A stretch of DNA of 64,000 nt. Origin: Drosophila pseudoobscura. Lineage: Eukaryota > Arthropoda > Insecta > Diptera > Drosophilidae. A program made the translations under genes and the position numbers. Shown here one piece after another: positions 12,101 through 25,399 of this stretch (positions are counted from its first letter, which is position 1; each line of letters opens with the position of its first letter). The notes beneath the pieces are model-generated. The model was not told the DNA's origin. It saw only the letters and a list, made by a program, of their open reading frames with translations, and did no database searches. The stretch lies in contig NC_046680.1 in the NCBI RefSeq assembly GCF_009870125.1, forward strand, positions 22,897,501 to 22,961,500, read 5' to 3'.

Positions 12101-15100
12101 AAGGTGCCCAACGAGGGGCACTACACGTAAGAACCGATCTTCAACCGATCTCCCTAAAACAATAATGCAATCCTTCCTCCATGTCCGTCCAGAATCATTG
12201 CCAAGGGAGCCAGTGGAGGACTCGGATCGGGTGGCGTGGGCAGTTCTCGCGGATCTGTTGCCGTGGCTGTGCTGGAGCTGCACAAGAACGAGGAGCTCTA
12301 CTTTCTGATTGGCCAGCAAGGCGAGAACGCATGCATCAAGTCCATGGGCGCGCTGAAGGAGGCCGGCTGTGGCACTGACCACGACCTGGATCTTGCACAG
12401 TATAGCTTCCGATCCAAACAGGACATGGTCAAGAACATTTACATTGAGAACGGCGCCGGTGGTGGTGGCGGTGGTTCTTTTGTCTTCCTGTTGAATCAGG
12501 CCAAGAATGAGGCTGTGCCGCTTCTGGTGGCCGGCGGAGGGGGAGGCCTGGGCATTGGCCAGTACATAGACGAGGACTTCCAGCACGGCCAGAAGGCGAA
12601 GCCACTGCAGGCGCCGGAGAGTGGACAGATCAATGGCGAGCCGCTGAACAAGAAGACAGCCGGACCAGGAGGCGGCTGGCGGGCCAAGGAGGATCAGGCT
12701 CTGAGTCCCACCAATGGGGCTGCCCTGCTGCAAGGCGGTCGCGGCGGACACTCCTGCTATGTAGAGCTGGCTGACAATGGCACCACTGTCCATCGCCATG
12801 GCCAGGGCGGATTCGGAGGCGGCGGAGGTGGCTGCAACACGGGCGGCGGAGGCGGCGGCTATGCCGGCGGCGATGTTTATCTGAACGAGTCAAACGGTGA
12901 GGGCGGTAGCTCGTACATAAGCGCCTCCCGCAGCCTGCGGGAGATTGGTGACGTGTATGCGGGGGCCAGTAGTGGCCCGGGATCCGTCATCATCATACCG
13001 GCAATCGAGGGCTGTGGCTGCGACTACCGATGCGTGGCCATGGACGAGTTCCGGTCGAAGGTGCGCTGCATATGTCCGGACGGCTGGAGCCTGAAAAAGG
13101 ACAACAACACGGCCTGCGAGATCCGCGAGGAGGCGGGCAAGTCCTCCTTCCAACACCTGGTCTCCATACTGATATTTTCATTGGCAGTGCTCTTTTTCTG
13201 CATAGCGGCCCTCATCTTTATGCTATGTAAGTGTGGAGACGAGTCGGGAGAATCAAGTACTAAAAAAAATACTAATTCCTGATTGATACCCTCCTAGACA
13301 ATCGCTATCAGCGCAAGAAGCAGACCAAGAAGCGCCACAAAATGCTCGTAGAGCAGGACCTGCAGCTGACGAGACTGCGCCACAACATCGACGACTCGAA
13401 CCTGAACAACTTCAATCCGAACTACGGCTGCGACGCCATTCTTAACGGCCACATCGATGTGAACAGCCTGCCGCAGGTGGGGCGCGACAGTCTCCAGTTG
13501 GTCAAGTAAGTTCCACCACTTCCACCTCCACATCCAGCCTCGTGCTAATCCCTCCTCCCTTTCTGATTGCAGTGCTCTGGGCAAGGGAGCCTTTGGTGAG
13601 GTCTACATGGCTCTGTACCGCCATCGCGATGGTGATGCCGTGGAGATGGGCGTGGCGGTGAAGACCCTGCGCGAGGATCCAAAGCGTGAGAAGGAGGAGG
13701 ACTTCCTCAAGGAAGCGGCCATCATGGCTAAGTTCAACCACCCCAATATGGTGCACCTGATCGGTGTCTGCTTCGACCGGCAGCCTTACTACATTGTCCT
13801 GGAGCTGCTGGCCGGTGGGGATCTGCAGAAGTTCCTGCGCGAGAATCGGAACACACCGGAGAGGCCTTCGCTCCTAACCATGAAGGACCTGCTATTCTGC
13901 GCCCTGGACGTGGCCAAGGGCTGTCGCTACATGGAGAGCAAGCGGTTCATCCATCGCGACATCGCCGCCCGCAACTGTTTGCTAAGCAGCAAGGGGCCAG
14001 GTCGCGTGGTGAAGATTGCGGACTTTGGGATGTCGCGGGACATCTACAGATCGGACTACTACCGGAAGGGCGGCAAGGCGATGCTGCCGATCAAGTGGAT
14101 GCCCCCGGAGGCCTTCCTCGACGGCATCTTCACCTCCAAGACGGACGTGTGGTCCTTTGGCATCCTGCTGTGGGAGGTCTTCAGCCTAGGGCGCTCCCCG
14201 TATCCGGGCCAACACAACACCCAGGTGATGGAGCTCGTGGTGCGAGGCGGTCGCCTGGGTACCCCAACCGAATGTCCCGTCTCTATATACAAGATCATGG
14301 CCGACTGCTGGAACCCGACGCCGGAGGACCGTCCCACATTTACCAGCCTGATGGAACACCTGACCAGCTGCTCCCAGGATCCGAGCATCATGAACGCGCC
14401 GCTACCCAATATCCTGGGATCGACGTCCTCCGACCGCGACGACACCATCATCCGCCCACCCAATGGCGAAGAGTTCTGCCTGGCCGTACCTGATTACCTG
14501 GTCCCCCTTCCCAGCCATCTCGCGCAGCACTTGCCCAGCGGCTCCGCCTACATCCCGCCCCAGCGCAAGCAGGCGAGCGCCAGCGCGTGCACTCCACCAG
14601 CGGTATCCTCGCCAGCGACGCCCCATCCCAAGCCGGTCGTCCTGCATGACCAGCAGTTGGAGACCTCTTTCATCTTGCCCAACTCAAAAAGTGACCAGCC
14701 CCTACTGGCCGCTGGAGCGCCCATCACCACCACGGCGCCCATTAGCGTCCCCACCCCACCCAAAGCCGCCTCTCCACTTCTACCCCCAGCAGCGAAACAG
14801 AAACCGGCCGCCGAGCAAGATGCCGCAGAGGGTGTCGTCGATAGCCAAACTCACGACCATGAGGGAAAGCTTATCAGTCTGGACACGCCGCAACCGACGC
14901 CGACGAGTATCACACCGCCGCAGTGCTTCGCCTCTCAGCTAGATGGGATCACCCTGGATCCATCGACCCTGGCCAAGAGCCTACCCAATGGCCTACCGCC
15001 GGGCAAGCAGTCGTACGCCAATGTCCAGGTAAAGGGCGAGCCGGAACCGAAGGCCATGACCAATGGCAATGGCAATGGCGCTGTTGTTAATGGGGAAAGT

Positions 15101-15205
15101 CCGACAGCTGCGGGTGCTGCCGGGGACCGGGATCCCCCCTTCACCATCCAGGGCTACGCGGAGCGGTACAAGGACAACAACAATCATTCCGAAATCAGTT
15201 GCTAG
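9189..15205 (+). CDS. Alk: Anaplastic lymphoma kinase receptor tyrosine kinase
   Basis: Single-pass receptor tyrosine kinase; in flies it is activated by Jelly belly at the plasma membrane and signals through Ras/ERK in visceral muscle founders and neurons. Coding exons: 9189-9995, 10051-10744, 11119-11611, 11691-11878, 11949-12126, 12193-13226, 13298-13505, 13573-15205; all phases join to 1744 aa, close to the roughly 1700 aa of D. melanogaster Alk. Order: signal peptide (1-34); low-complexity N terminus; MAM domain (about 290-452); LDL-A (462-500); MAM domain (501-693); glycine-rich domain (about 790-1040); EGF-like cysteine module; membrane helix (about 1109-1131); kinase (about 1195-1470). 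The kinase has GKGAFGEV, the VAVK lysine (1231), HRDIAARN (Asp 1330), DFG (1351) and an activation loop with Tyr 1359, 1363 and 1364 in the ALK-type YxxxYY pattern, so it should be active. The C-terminal tail (about 270 aa) is proline-rich. The start was chosen for its signal peptide. Confidence 0.97.
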
Positions 15206-15917
15206 ACAAAAGGTGTCTCGCCGCCGGCCACAGGGTGAAGCTGTCCGTACCGTACCACGATATCGTACGATCCCGTACGATCCACAATTTGTTCGCGTTT
15301 CACGAAACTTATTGCTTGGTCTGATTGATTCAATCGGGGAAATCTTTAACAGAAAACAGAAAACAAATCGAGTGAGAACTTCACAAAAATATTGTATTGC
15401 AATTAAAGCGTAAATTTGTATTGTACGAAAATAGAGAACCGCTGAGGAAACTCCGTGAAAGCAAGTGAAAATACACACATTAATTAGTTGAAAAATTAGT
15501 TTAGTTTTGTACCAGACATTAGTTTGCCAAAAAAAAGAGAAAAACAAAAAGGAATTAACATAAATTTGCGAGAGGTTGTATATATCAATTGAGTATAATA
15601 TTAGTGCATATATTGTTTGATGTACCCTTAGGTTTTTTTTGTCCATCTTTTTAGTTTACCCTTAGTTTCGTTTTAAGCTGATGACTGAAATGCCAAACAA
15701 TATTCCTAAAATATAACAAAGCGTGACCGAGAGAGAACGAGAAGAAAGAGTTCGATTATTTTTTATACGCAGTCCAGAGGATCGGGAACCAATACAAAGC
15801 CAACTCAAAGTAGTTCAAAGTTCAAAGCAGGACACACACCACCCACACTCTCTTATAGTCTTTGATTTCTTTATGATGCTAAGTTTTATCCTAACGAACT
15901 TGTAAATACCAAATAAA
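15206..15917 (+). other. Alk 3' untranslated region, proximal form
   Basis: AT-rich DNA follows the TAG at 15203-15205, with no open frame of note. A canonical AATAAA at 15912-15917 is the first strong polyadenylation signal. A 217-residue antisense frame over this stretch has no coding character. Longer forms are possible because more AATAAA motifs follow near 18042, 18111 and 19020. Confidence 0.5.
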
Positions 15918-18900
15918 AACCAACCAACAAAAGCTTCCGTCGTAGCGAATCACGTTTATTGAATGTATTTGTATTTATATTAGATTAAGAGATAAACCAA
16001 AACAAAAACACATAGCGTGTAAACGAGTAAGCGAGTAAACGATAGATCGAAAACGAATACAATTTACAGGGTGATTTTTATGAAAATTCAGTTGTATGTT
16101 TGAAAAACAGAAAATTAGCATTAACGAGGTAACAACCCCGATCGAGGAGTTGTGCGACCTTTGGTTGTGCAACATGCTCTCAGCACAGCCCTGTATTTGT
16201 TCATCATTATAAAATGGTTCTGTTCGAGATTCGAAATTCGAGATTCGAAATTTGAGATTTTGTACATTTAGTTGGAACGTAACAAACAAGCTTTAAATTA
16301 TATAATTTTTATAAAGATATATAAACGGATATACAAGTGAGGCGACAACATTATATTAAACAACAAAAAAAAAAACAAACAAACAAAAAGAAAAATGAAT
16401 ACAATTATACAAGATCAAGTGACATATGGCTCATCATATAGTATATGTATGTGTATATCTATACCTAGATCTAAGAAAATTGAGATAAACCGAAAAAAAT
16501 CGAAAAACGAGAAATACATACACACATATACATATATATATATACGCATATATATATATACATATATATATATATAATTATATATATAGAAAAAATACCG
16601 CTACATATAGTACTTATGTAAGACGGATAGCGTTAACGTTATCATAATCGTTAAGATGAACATTATGTCTATGTTTCGCTTTGTGTACCAGTCTCCAGTT
16701 ATACATACATATATGCGCATACATTTACATATACACATGGGAAGCATACTCTCGTACTCGTACTCGTATACATAGCTATACGTATGATACTATTATATCC
16801 AGCTAATATATCTAACTATTATATACATACATGCATACATACATATATAAACGATAAACCCCGACAAGCCGTGAATTAATGCTGAATGCTAAATGCTGAG
16901 TACGCGGAAACCCAAATCGGAATACCTGTATCTGTAAATTAGACTTCTAATTACTATACAACAACACATACATTTTACAGGAACGATTACTCGAAGGATT
17001 GAAATTCCATTCCCAGTTCCCAATTCCCATTGAAAAACTGTACAAAACCAAACGGAATGGAAAGGAATATCGATACAAATTGAATATCGAAATAAAAACT
17101 TACAAAACATAAACCAAATGTATCGAAGGCTCAATGGTATATGTTGTATATGAAGGGCACTATGCATACATATACGAGTATGTATATACAATTGATCCTC
17201 AGTATCCACAGCATACACTTAGTATTTAGTTTAACCTACAACCTACGCAACGAAACGAAACAGTATTCTTTCGGTTGTTGCTCATTTATCGTATACATTG
17301 TATCGTATCGTGTGTATCTACTATGGTTGTGCCGATTACACATCTCTAGGAGATCTTTGCTGCTCAGTGAAGGAGAGTCAGTCCGATATACAAACATACA
17401 CCACAGACCGTATACCCACATTATACGCATTTTTGTACCCTGATGACCTTAAGATTACCTTGTGTACCTAACGTCCAGAACCTGACACACTCACATACAG
17501 AAGAATTCTTCTCGTACATACATACTCGTATGTATAACCACGGTGCAGAACAGATAGTTATTGATTGATTTAATCGTTAATCGATTGTTTCGAAATTGTT
17601 TGGTTCTATAGCTGATAACATTCTTGACACCAGTTTGATTCTTCGGTTCGATTCGCCGTTTATTATTGTGGAACCAAGATTAGAATGGAAAATTCTGAGC
17701 TTAGCTCAATGTTGATTGTTGGAAGATGTTGCATTCAATAGCTCGTTACCTCAATAGCCTGGCTGACCAAGGAACTTTTATCCATACGGATAGAAATGTT
17801 CTAGTCAGGTGCGCCAAAATATTGATGATTATTTCGATAGTTCAGGTTGATTCTTCAGGAATCCCCAAGTTCAATATTCTTATTGGCTTTATAGCAATAG
17901 CACCACTTTGATTGCTTTGAACGGGAACGACATTCCAACCAATATATCAGTAGCTTCGAACACACACACAATTTATTTCTCCACAATAAAAATTCGCAAC
18001 GAAATTTAGAAAAAATGAAACAAAGAACTACAAATAAAATATTAACCCATTAAAAACAAAAACCTATTTATGTAATGGAGTAAACGTATAAATGTACTCG
18101 AAAATAAATCCAATAAATAATATTTTTATATATTGAAGTAAAATCCAAAAAAAAAAAAAAAAACGACAAGAATAGCAGAAAGGTTGAAATGAAATGCAAG
18201 TTTAGTGCATGCGAAACAAGCTTCAACTTAGCTCTAGATATAAATGTATTAATAAAATATTACAAACAATTGATGGTTTTCATTTAAAATCGAAAATTAT
18301 TTTGTTACATTAAAATCGATATAGATACAAAAACAAAGGCAAAACAAATTCAAATAAATAAAAAAAAAGAAATAGAAACGCAAAGACTAGAACACACGTT
18401 TTGAAAGCTGGAAAACCGAAGAGTTTTTTAGCTAAAGTGGATTTAAGGATTGAAGGATTGAATGAGTGACGGATGGATGGATGGGATGCAATGGGATGGA
18501 TTATTGCTGGCAAGCTATATATACATACATATATAATACGAAACAAACCATATACAATACAGGCAACAAAAGTCCACTTAGTGATTACTAAGCAGAAGAT
18601 TCCAAATCAGGCACCCAAGCACACGCCCATGCCCACGACTCCACTCGTAATATCTTTGCTCCGATGCTCCATGCTGAACAAACGGAGAACTCTTTAAACT
18701 TATATCTTATATAATTTTAAAGTCGACTTAAGCTATTTAACGAAACACTCATGCTAAGAAGATACATACACCCATCCTCGTGAACCCTTCAACTTCTCTG
18801 GTTTTTCTTTGAGCGTTTTTTTTTTTAATGTCTCGATAACGAGTCTATACTGCGAGTATCTCTAATCGTAAGCACATGTCTCACAAACCGAAAAATCGAA

Positions 18901-20952
18901 CAAATATAGTAGGTATACATATAAAAACATCTGTATTTGGAGCAAGTAATGGGGAAGGGATTTTAAAGTTGGTAGCGTTTAAGCAGCGCTGGTAATGTGA
19001 AGTAACAGAAACTGAGAAATAATAAAAATGAAAATTCATGTGTACAAAAAAGACAAAAAGAAATGTTTTAATGTAGTTTTATTTAAACAAAATAGATTGG
19101 GATGGAATGGGAACCCGAACCCCCATCTAATTTCAAACACTTATCCGTAGAATTTCCTTCATAATTCTGTTTTATTGAGTTCTTTCTGTTTTTTAGATTG
19201 ATTTATTACCTGTTTTCCACACTGCTTTGAGGCCAATAAAAACTAAGCCCCATACATACATACATACGTATGTATACATATGTACATACATTCGTATGTA
19301 TGGCAATAGTTTTCCTCTTTTTTCGTATTAGTTTTAGTCATGTTTTTTTTTTAAGTTAGTTTTGCATTATACCTTTGCATGTCTAGAGGCTAATTTAACA
19401 TTTGTATAGGTAAATAATAAAAAGAACGCGCTGGTATAATTGTATTATTATTTTAGAAGTGTATTTTATTGATGCACTGCAATTTACAAATCGGTTTAGA
19501 CAAAAAAAAAACATAATAAATTCTAGGCATAACATAAAATATTCCACATATTCAATATTCAAAATTGCACAGAGAACGGACCCGAGAACGATACGGATAC
19601 GATGCATAGAACAAATCGATCAAACGAGACGGAAAGCTAGGGTCCAAAGTGGAGGAAGAGATTGGTTGCTGACCCGATTTTGCCTACTAACTGGATGGAA
19701 TGTTCTTACTATATGTGTATCTATCTGTTTTTGTATTCTTTCTGTATACGGTGTGTCTGTGTGTCTGCGTGTTGTGTTGGTTTTCTATAATTCAATTTAT
19801 CGCCTTTATATATAAATTTTCATAATCATGTTTTCGCTAAATTGTTTCGACTCAAAAAACTTCATTTTTTTTTTGGGCAAACCCTTTTTTCATTTTCTTT
19901 TTGTTGTTTTTTGTAACTTTTTTTTGCGGTGGCTAACCTTAGATTTAGGCTTTAGACTGCAAAATGCTATTATGTTTCTGACGATTTTTTATATAAATAT
20001 ATTTGTGGTTTTCATTTTTATTAATTTATTATTATAATTATTCGTTACTCATTATCATTATCGTTATTATTTGTATATTTTTTGTTTTTTTGTGGCGTTT
20101 CTTCCCTTCGTTCATATATATATATTCGTATATATATAATATATATATTATTATGTATATACGTACATATATATCGAACATATACATACATAAATTGAAT
20201 TTTGTATATATGAATTTGTTGCTCCTGCCGTATATATTTGTCGCTTTTGTTCGTTCTGTTTTGCTTTGTTTTGTTTTGCTTCGCTTTCTTTTATATAAAT
20301 TGAAAACTTAATTGTAAATGTAAAAATGTTAAAACTACATTCAATTATAAATAATGTTGGTTTTCTTTTCTCTTCGCTTCGCTTCGTATTATTTATATGC
20401 AATTTTCGCTCGTTACATAGTAATAATTATATTTAATATTAATTAATTAGCATAGTTTACGTTACGTGTATTTAATTTTTAAAGCAATAACAAGCCATTT
20501 CTTTAATTTCATGTATTCTCTTTACTAATCATTTTGTGGAATTAATCGCCATTGTTTCATATATATATATATATATATCTATATATATATATATATATAT
20601 CCATATAGTTTGGGATGTACTAATCATGCAAATTGCTTCTCCATCGATGAGCCGCCACTCTGATCCTATAAATTCACTCGATTTCCATTCTCAATCCCAT
20701 TCCCTCATCTCTGCATGCAAAAAGTCGGAATTCCTTCTTCTAAGGGGTTTCCTTTCCCGCACTCTCCTTTAAATATTACACAAAAACTTTACAAACTCGC
20801 TGAGGGAGGAGACTGGTAGGGTCAGAGAGAGAGAGCGAGGGACGTCTGGGATCTTCTATCATTGCACCTTATAGATGCTGAATGCTGGACGTTGGATGAC
20901 GGATAATGGCTGCTGAATGCTGGGTGCTTGATGATGGTACGACAAATGCCAT
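15918..20952. other. AT-rich DNA between the convergent 3' ends of Alk and a FAR gene
   Basis: No gene seen. The stretch carries TA-dinucleotide tracts (about 16525-16590 and 20560-20600), ACATATGTA-type palindromic runs (16690-16870, 19255-19300), a poly-A run (18151-18170) and direct repeats of a GATTCGAAATT-like unit near 16215-16260. Several AATAAA motifs on the + strand could be distal Alk poly(A) sites. Confidence 0.55.
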
Positions 20953-20958
20953 TTTATT
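20953..20958 (-). terminator. Poly(A) signal of the - strand FAR gene
   Basis: TTTATT on the + strand reads AATAAA on the - strand, about 300 bases past the TAA at 21259-21261. It is the nearest canonical signal I see downstream of that stop. Confidence 0.4.
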
Positions 20959-21258
20959 ACCCCGATGTGTTATCATTATTAAATCTGTTCTCTTTTGTTG
21001 TTGTGACCATGTGGCTGTTGTTGTTTTTGGGCGTGTTTTTGTGTGTTTACTCCTTGTAACATATATGTATATAAAAATTATGATTATAATTATTCGCTAA
21101 AAACCTCTAAAATGTACGCCGTGTTAAAGCATTTAGAAATCGCAAAGAAGAAGACCCACGCATCCATCTCATCGCATCGCATCAGACCTCCTGGCTTTCC
21201 AGATCCATCCATATCCCAATACATATATCCAGAGTTGTGGCTCAATCGCGTCAGTTTA

Positions 21259-24200
21259 TTACAAAAAGGGAATCAAGCGCGCCATCTTCAACGCGTTGTC
21301 CAGGAAGGCGCTCCACATGTCGTTCAGGCGCTTCGAGCGCGACATCAGGAAGCGCCAGGTGAGCAGCACGGCCACCAGTTTGGTCAGCTGATGCAGATAG
21401 TAGAGTCTGTCAAGAAACAATCGAAATCTATTTGTTAAGGGTTGCTCTTTTCGTGAGTGTTCAGAGTTGTTTTTGAGAGCTCACCTGACCATACGCTTTC
21501 TGCTGTCTGGCAGCGACTCGGGCCGCTGCTTAAACAGGAACTCCCTGAAGCCGAGCACATATCGCTCGACGTACTTGTCCCAGTGTATGTGGCGCACGTC
21601 GAACACAAAGATCTCCCGATCCTTGGGGCTGAGCGTGTGCAGCAGACCGTGGACGTTGTCGTCCTTGAAGCGCCATTGGCGTGTGGCAAAGTACTCTAAG
21701 CACTCCACAGCTTTGGCAATTTTATTTTGTACGTTGACAACGCTGTGCAGCAAGCGAGAGTAGAGTAGAAAATGTATTAGTGGATTATGTTTAGGTTTTA
21801 GAGCAAGGACTTCTGTCCGTCCGGAAGCGATACTCACAATGGCTTCTTGCCCATCAGGCGCGCCACTCCATCCACTATGTAGGCCGGTAAAAAGTGTTTG
21901 ACTATACAATTCAGCGTGTTCATGGGGCGATTCATGCGCAGCTCCCCAGTTGGATACCACAGACAGCCCTCTGTTGGTGGATTAAATAAACGAATGTTGA
22001 ATTTCGTGCTTTACATTTTTTAAAAGATGACCGGACTCACCCAAGGGATGCTTGCGCACACTGCACATGGCGTACTTGACAAACTCCGACCAGATGAGGG
22101 GATTGCGCTGCCCGGTGCAGCAATTGTATATGCGTAGATCATTGGATTTATGCGTCGCTGTGCGCCAGGCGGCGGCAATCATTAGATTAATCACAATATC
22201 GACAGGTACCATATCGGCCACATAGTTCTTCTCGCACATCATCGTGCGGAACATGCCCTTGGCCAGCGCCGAGACCAGACCCGTCGGCCCATTAAAGTTG
22301 TCCACCCAGCCAGCAAATGGCTCATTCAGGCTGGCAGTCACTGTGCGCGGAGGCGGGGAGGGGGAGCAAAAAACAAATTATGTGTGGAACCATTAGCATT
22401 GACAGCAGTCTGGCTGCTGATCTCATCTCGTCTCATCTCATCTCGGGCAGCACTCACCAATCGATGGCCTCACAATGGCAACGGGCAGATTACCAGCCTC
22501 CTTAAGTAACATATGCTCCGCCAAGGCTTTTGTAAACGTGTACGTATTGGGGCGCTTGCCAATCAGACGCGGTGTAAGCTGCAAAAGCCATGGGATACAG
22601 GATAGGTTATACCTAATAAACGTATTCGATTCGGGGGAACATACCTGATCGAGTATATCCTCCGGAAGCCAATTAATTAGTGAGATGATATCATCGGGGT
22701 TGTAGGGTCTTTCATAGATAACCTCCTCCACATCGGTTCTATCGCAATTGCAATAAGCAGTGGAGACATGGATAAGGGCCTGTAACATGGAATGAATCAA
22801 CCATTAACCATTAGAGGGATCTTCCTCTTTCTAGAACTCATTCGTTAAGGGCTTACGTCCAGCGACATCATGCGATGACACAGCTCGACCAAACGTTTCG
22901 TGCCCAGCATATTGATTGTGACAGACAGTTTGAGCTTCTCATCGAATTTCACAGTGGCAGCCGAATGAAAGACAATGGAAACGTTGCGACATAGTAGGTT
23001 CTGAGGGAAGAAGTTAAGAAGAACAGTTAGAGCACCATTAGATAACCATAATAATAGCCCCTACCCTACCCCCTGTTACCTGGTCTTTCTCTGAGATGCC
23101 CAACTCCTCGGATGTTATATCCCCCGAAATGGGTATGACTTTGCTTAGTTCCTTGGGCTTCTCGCGACGCAGTGATTCAAAGAGCTGAAACAAGTACAAG
23201 TACAAGTCGGGGTTAGGCGGGTTAGACAGATAGTTCTTCTTTATCGATTGGCGGTACACTTACTGGTGCATTCAGAAGTTCCGTGAGACGTGCCGACACC
23301 TCCTGGCCACGTTTCGGTCGTATCAGTAGATATATATTCCTTATGTCCGGACATGAGCGCAGCAGTTTCTCCACCAGCACCTGAAAATATTTAATTATTC
23401 ATTGGATAAGTTATTAATTGTCCAATAAGCATTAACCAAATAAGCGGGCGGTCATTACGCCGCCCCCAGAAGGACGACGCACTTGACCCCCAATTCAATA
23501 ATGTCTGCGTATCGGATTGATTTTACCCTCGAACGGAGCATTGCGGTGGGAGTAGTGGTGGCCTCATTGACACGCCCCAAAAACGATGTGAGAATTGTAA
23601 CCACACAAAAGAACGGTGATGGGGGGAGGATTGTTTGCTTGGGGGCGTGCTTTGTTCTGTTGGGACGTTCCAGGTACTACTAGAGTGGTTCTCCCGCCTC
23701 CCCTGTCCTTCCAACACACAAAATCGATGCACGAGCCACTGCGAACATTGAGTTCAGAGTCTGAGCGGCGCCTGCTGCGATTTCATGTCATAATGACGCC
23801 AGTCAGGAACGGAACTCAAACGAGAACATGCGAGAGGAAGGGCAGAGCAAGGCACATGCATATGTTTAACAATAGTTTCTACGAAAATTGGCACAACAGC
23901 CGAAGGAATTACTAGAAGGGAGCGCGAGGAGCAGGGGCCCGCCCAATTAGGAGAGCCTCGCAGATGCATGCCATACGACGATGAGTCAGGCAGCACTCGA
24001 ATCTCGAGCTTTTTGGAGGGGGGGGCAGCTAAGCGAATGAACACACGCGTATTGGCCATAAGTAGCCCGGGGCCAAAGTGCATCTAAAATTCAGGCTGAC
24101 TGTAGCGCACCCTCCATTCCGACGCCTCGGGCCTAGCTCTTGTGTTAATCAACAATAATATTTGTGCATATTTTATGACTGAGAGCACTTCAACTTTTCA

Positions 24201-24897
24201 ATCAAGCCGAGCCTGGGTTCAATAGTTCGATTACGAGCCAACAAATACACGCGGCGTATGCGTGATGTGAATGGAAGGGAATAGAATGGAGGCGTTTCAG
24301 GGGCCCGCAAAAGTATGCAATGGGAATGGGGGCTGAAGGGAATGCGGATCTATGTGTGTGGTTATGTGTGTGTAAGGATTTGGACAGTACTTCGTAAAGA
24401 AACAAAGAAAAACTTTACATATGGCAAGGAAAGTACCCTTGAAGATCGTTCTAAGAAGAAGAAGAAAGGGGTTCGGTTCAGGAGCCCCTACTCACCTTTC
24501 CCATAAAACCAGTGCCGCCTGTGATGAAGACGCTGCGTCCCGCAAAAAACTGTCCGACGGGCACGTAGCTGCTGTCGTCTGCGCGGTAGCGCTCGTACGA
24601 CGGCGACTGCTCGCCGTTGCTGTTGGGGGGCAAGGGCAGGGCCGTCGATGCTCCCGCACCCGACAGGAGGCCAGCCATGGCTGCCGCGGGGGAGAGTCCA
24701 CTGCCGCCGGAACTGGCCACAGAGGCGGCTGAGGAGGCGGCTGCATGGGTTAGTCCATTGGTGCGCGGCTGCAGCTGGTGCGAGGTCAGGCTCCCGTTGA
24801 GGAGCTTGGCATCGTGGCTCTGTGCAGGATGCAGCGACTGTTTGAGGCTGCTGTTGCAGGTGTCCGTTTCTGGTTTTTTAACGACCGCGTGTGACAT
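21259..24897 (-). CDS. CG5065: Fatty acyl-CoA reductase with long disordered N terminus
   Basis: Reduces fatty acyl-CoA to fatty alcohol with NADPH. Coding exons in reading order: 24897-24496, 23380-23264, 23184-23080, 23000-22857, 22779-22645, 22578-22458, 22340-22041, 21970-21838, 21742-21485, 21406-21259. All borders are GT/AG and all phases fit, giving 620 aa. Residues 1-115 are Ser/Ala/Gly-rich and probably disordered, longer than in most FARs. The Rossmann fold follows: TGGTGFMGK (126-134), HSAATVKF (220-227), HVSTAY (260-265) and the active-site PNTYTFTK with Tyr 314 and Lys 318; the C-terminal FAR domain ends in a hydrophobic, basic segment. It faces the other two FARs on the opposite strand. 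The fly name is tentative: CG5065 is remembered as about 625 aa and near Alk. Family assignment is firm. Confidence 0.93.
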
Positions 24898-25399
24898 GTT
24901 CGATAGCTGTTCTGTTCAGTGCTGTCCGTCTTCCGTATTGTAGTGTTATTATCCTCTTGATCCTCCGCTTAAGTTAAATTTAGGAAGCAATTTTTGTCAT
25001 TTGCAGTGTGCGCTCGAGTTTCCGTTTCCTTTTTCAAATATTTGGAAGTAGCTTTGCTTTGGAAGCCTTCGTTTGGATCGTGTGCGGGGGGAAATTATGC
25101 AATTAAATCTGCGGAAAATTGTCCTGAAAATTGTCGTTCTGTCGCCTTTGAGCGCTTGTCCATTTTGTCCACACAAGTCTAGCTGCTTTCGTTTCGTCCC
25201 TTACCCAGAGGGTGGAGAGGGATTGGTATCGGATGGGATTGGATTGGATGGGGGGTTTCTTTTTACAAAACAATTCAGCAGAAGGAAGCAGAAGCTTTTG
25301 TCTTTAGGTGTGTCCTGTGTCCTGCGGGTGGGGTGTGTGGTGCGGGCAGACAAGAAGCAATCTACCAGGGCTGTCTAACTCCAGTGGTGTTCTGCAGAG
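24898..25399 (-). promoter_or_regulatory. Leader of the - strand FAR gene with upstream ORFs
   Basis: A good acceptor (TTCTTGTGTATTTGCAG on the - strand, ending at 25400) marks the likely 5' border of the exon that carries the FAR start codon. Inside it, an ATG at 25163-25161 in the strong fly context CAAAATGG opens a 22-codon ORF ending at 25095. A second, 6-codon ORF begins at 25000. Both end before the main ATG, which suggests translational damping of this FAR. Confidence 0.45.

Noticed and set aside
11957..12799. 280-residue frame antisense to Alk
   Set aside because: A shadow of the glycine-rich Alk exons; the sense strand has domain and splice support.
14993..15646. 217-residue antisense frame over the Alk 3' end
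   Set aside because: Half lies over the Alk coding region and half over AT-rich untranslated DNA; no family match or start context.
17640..17665. tRNA B-box-like GGTTCGATTC
   Set aside because: No A box, acceptor stem or cloverleaf around it; no tRNA gene is supported anywhere in the window.
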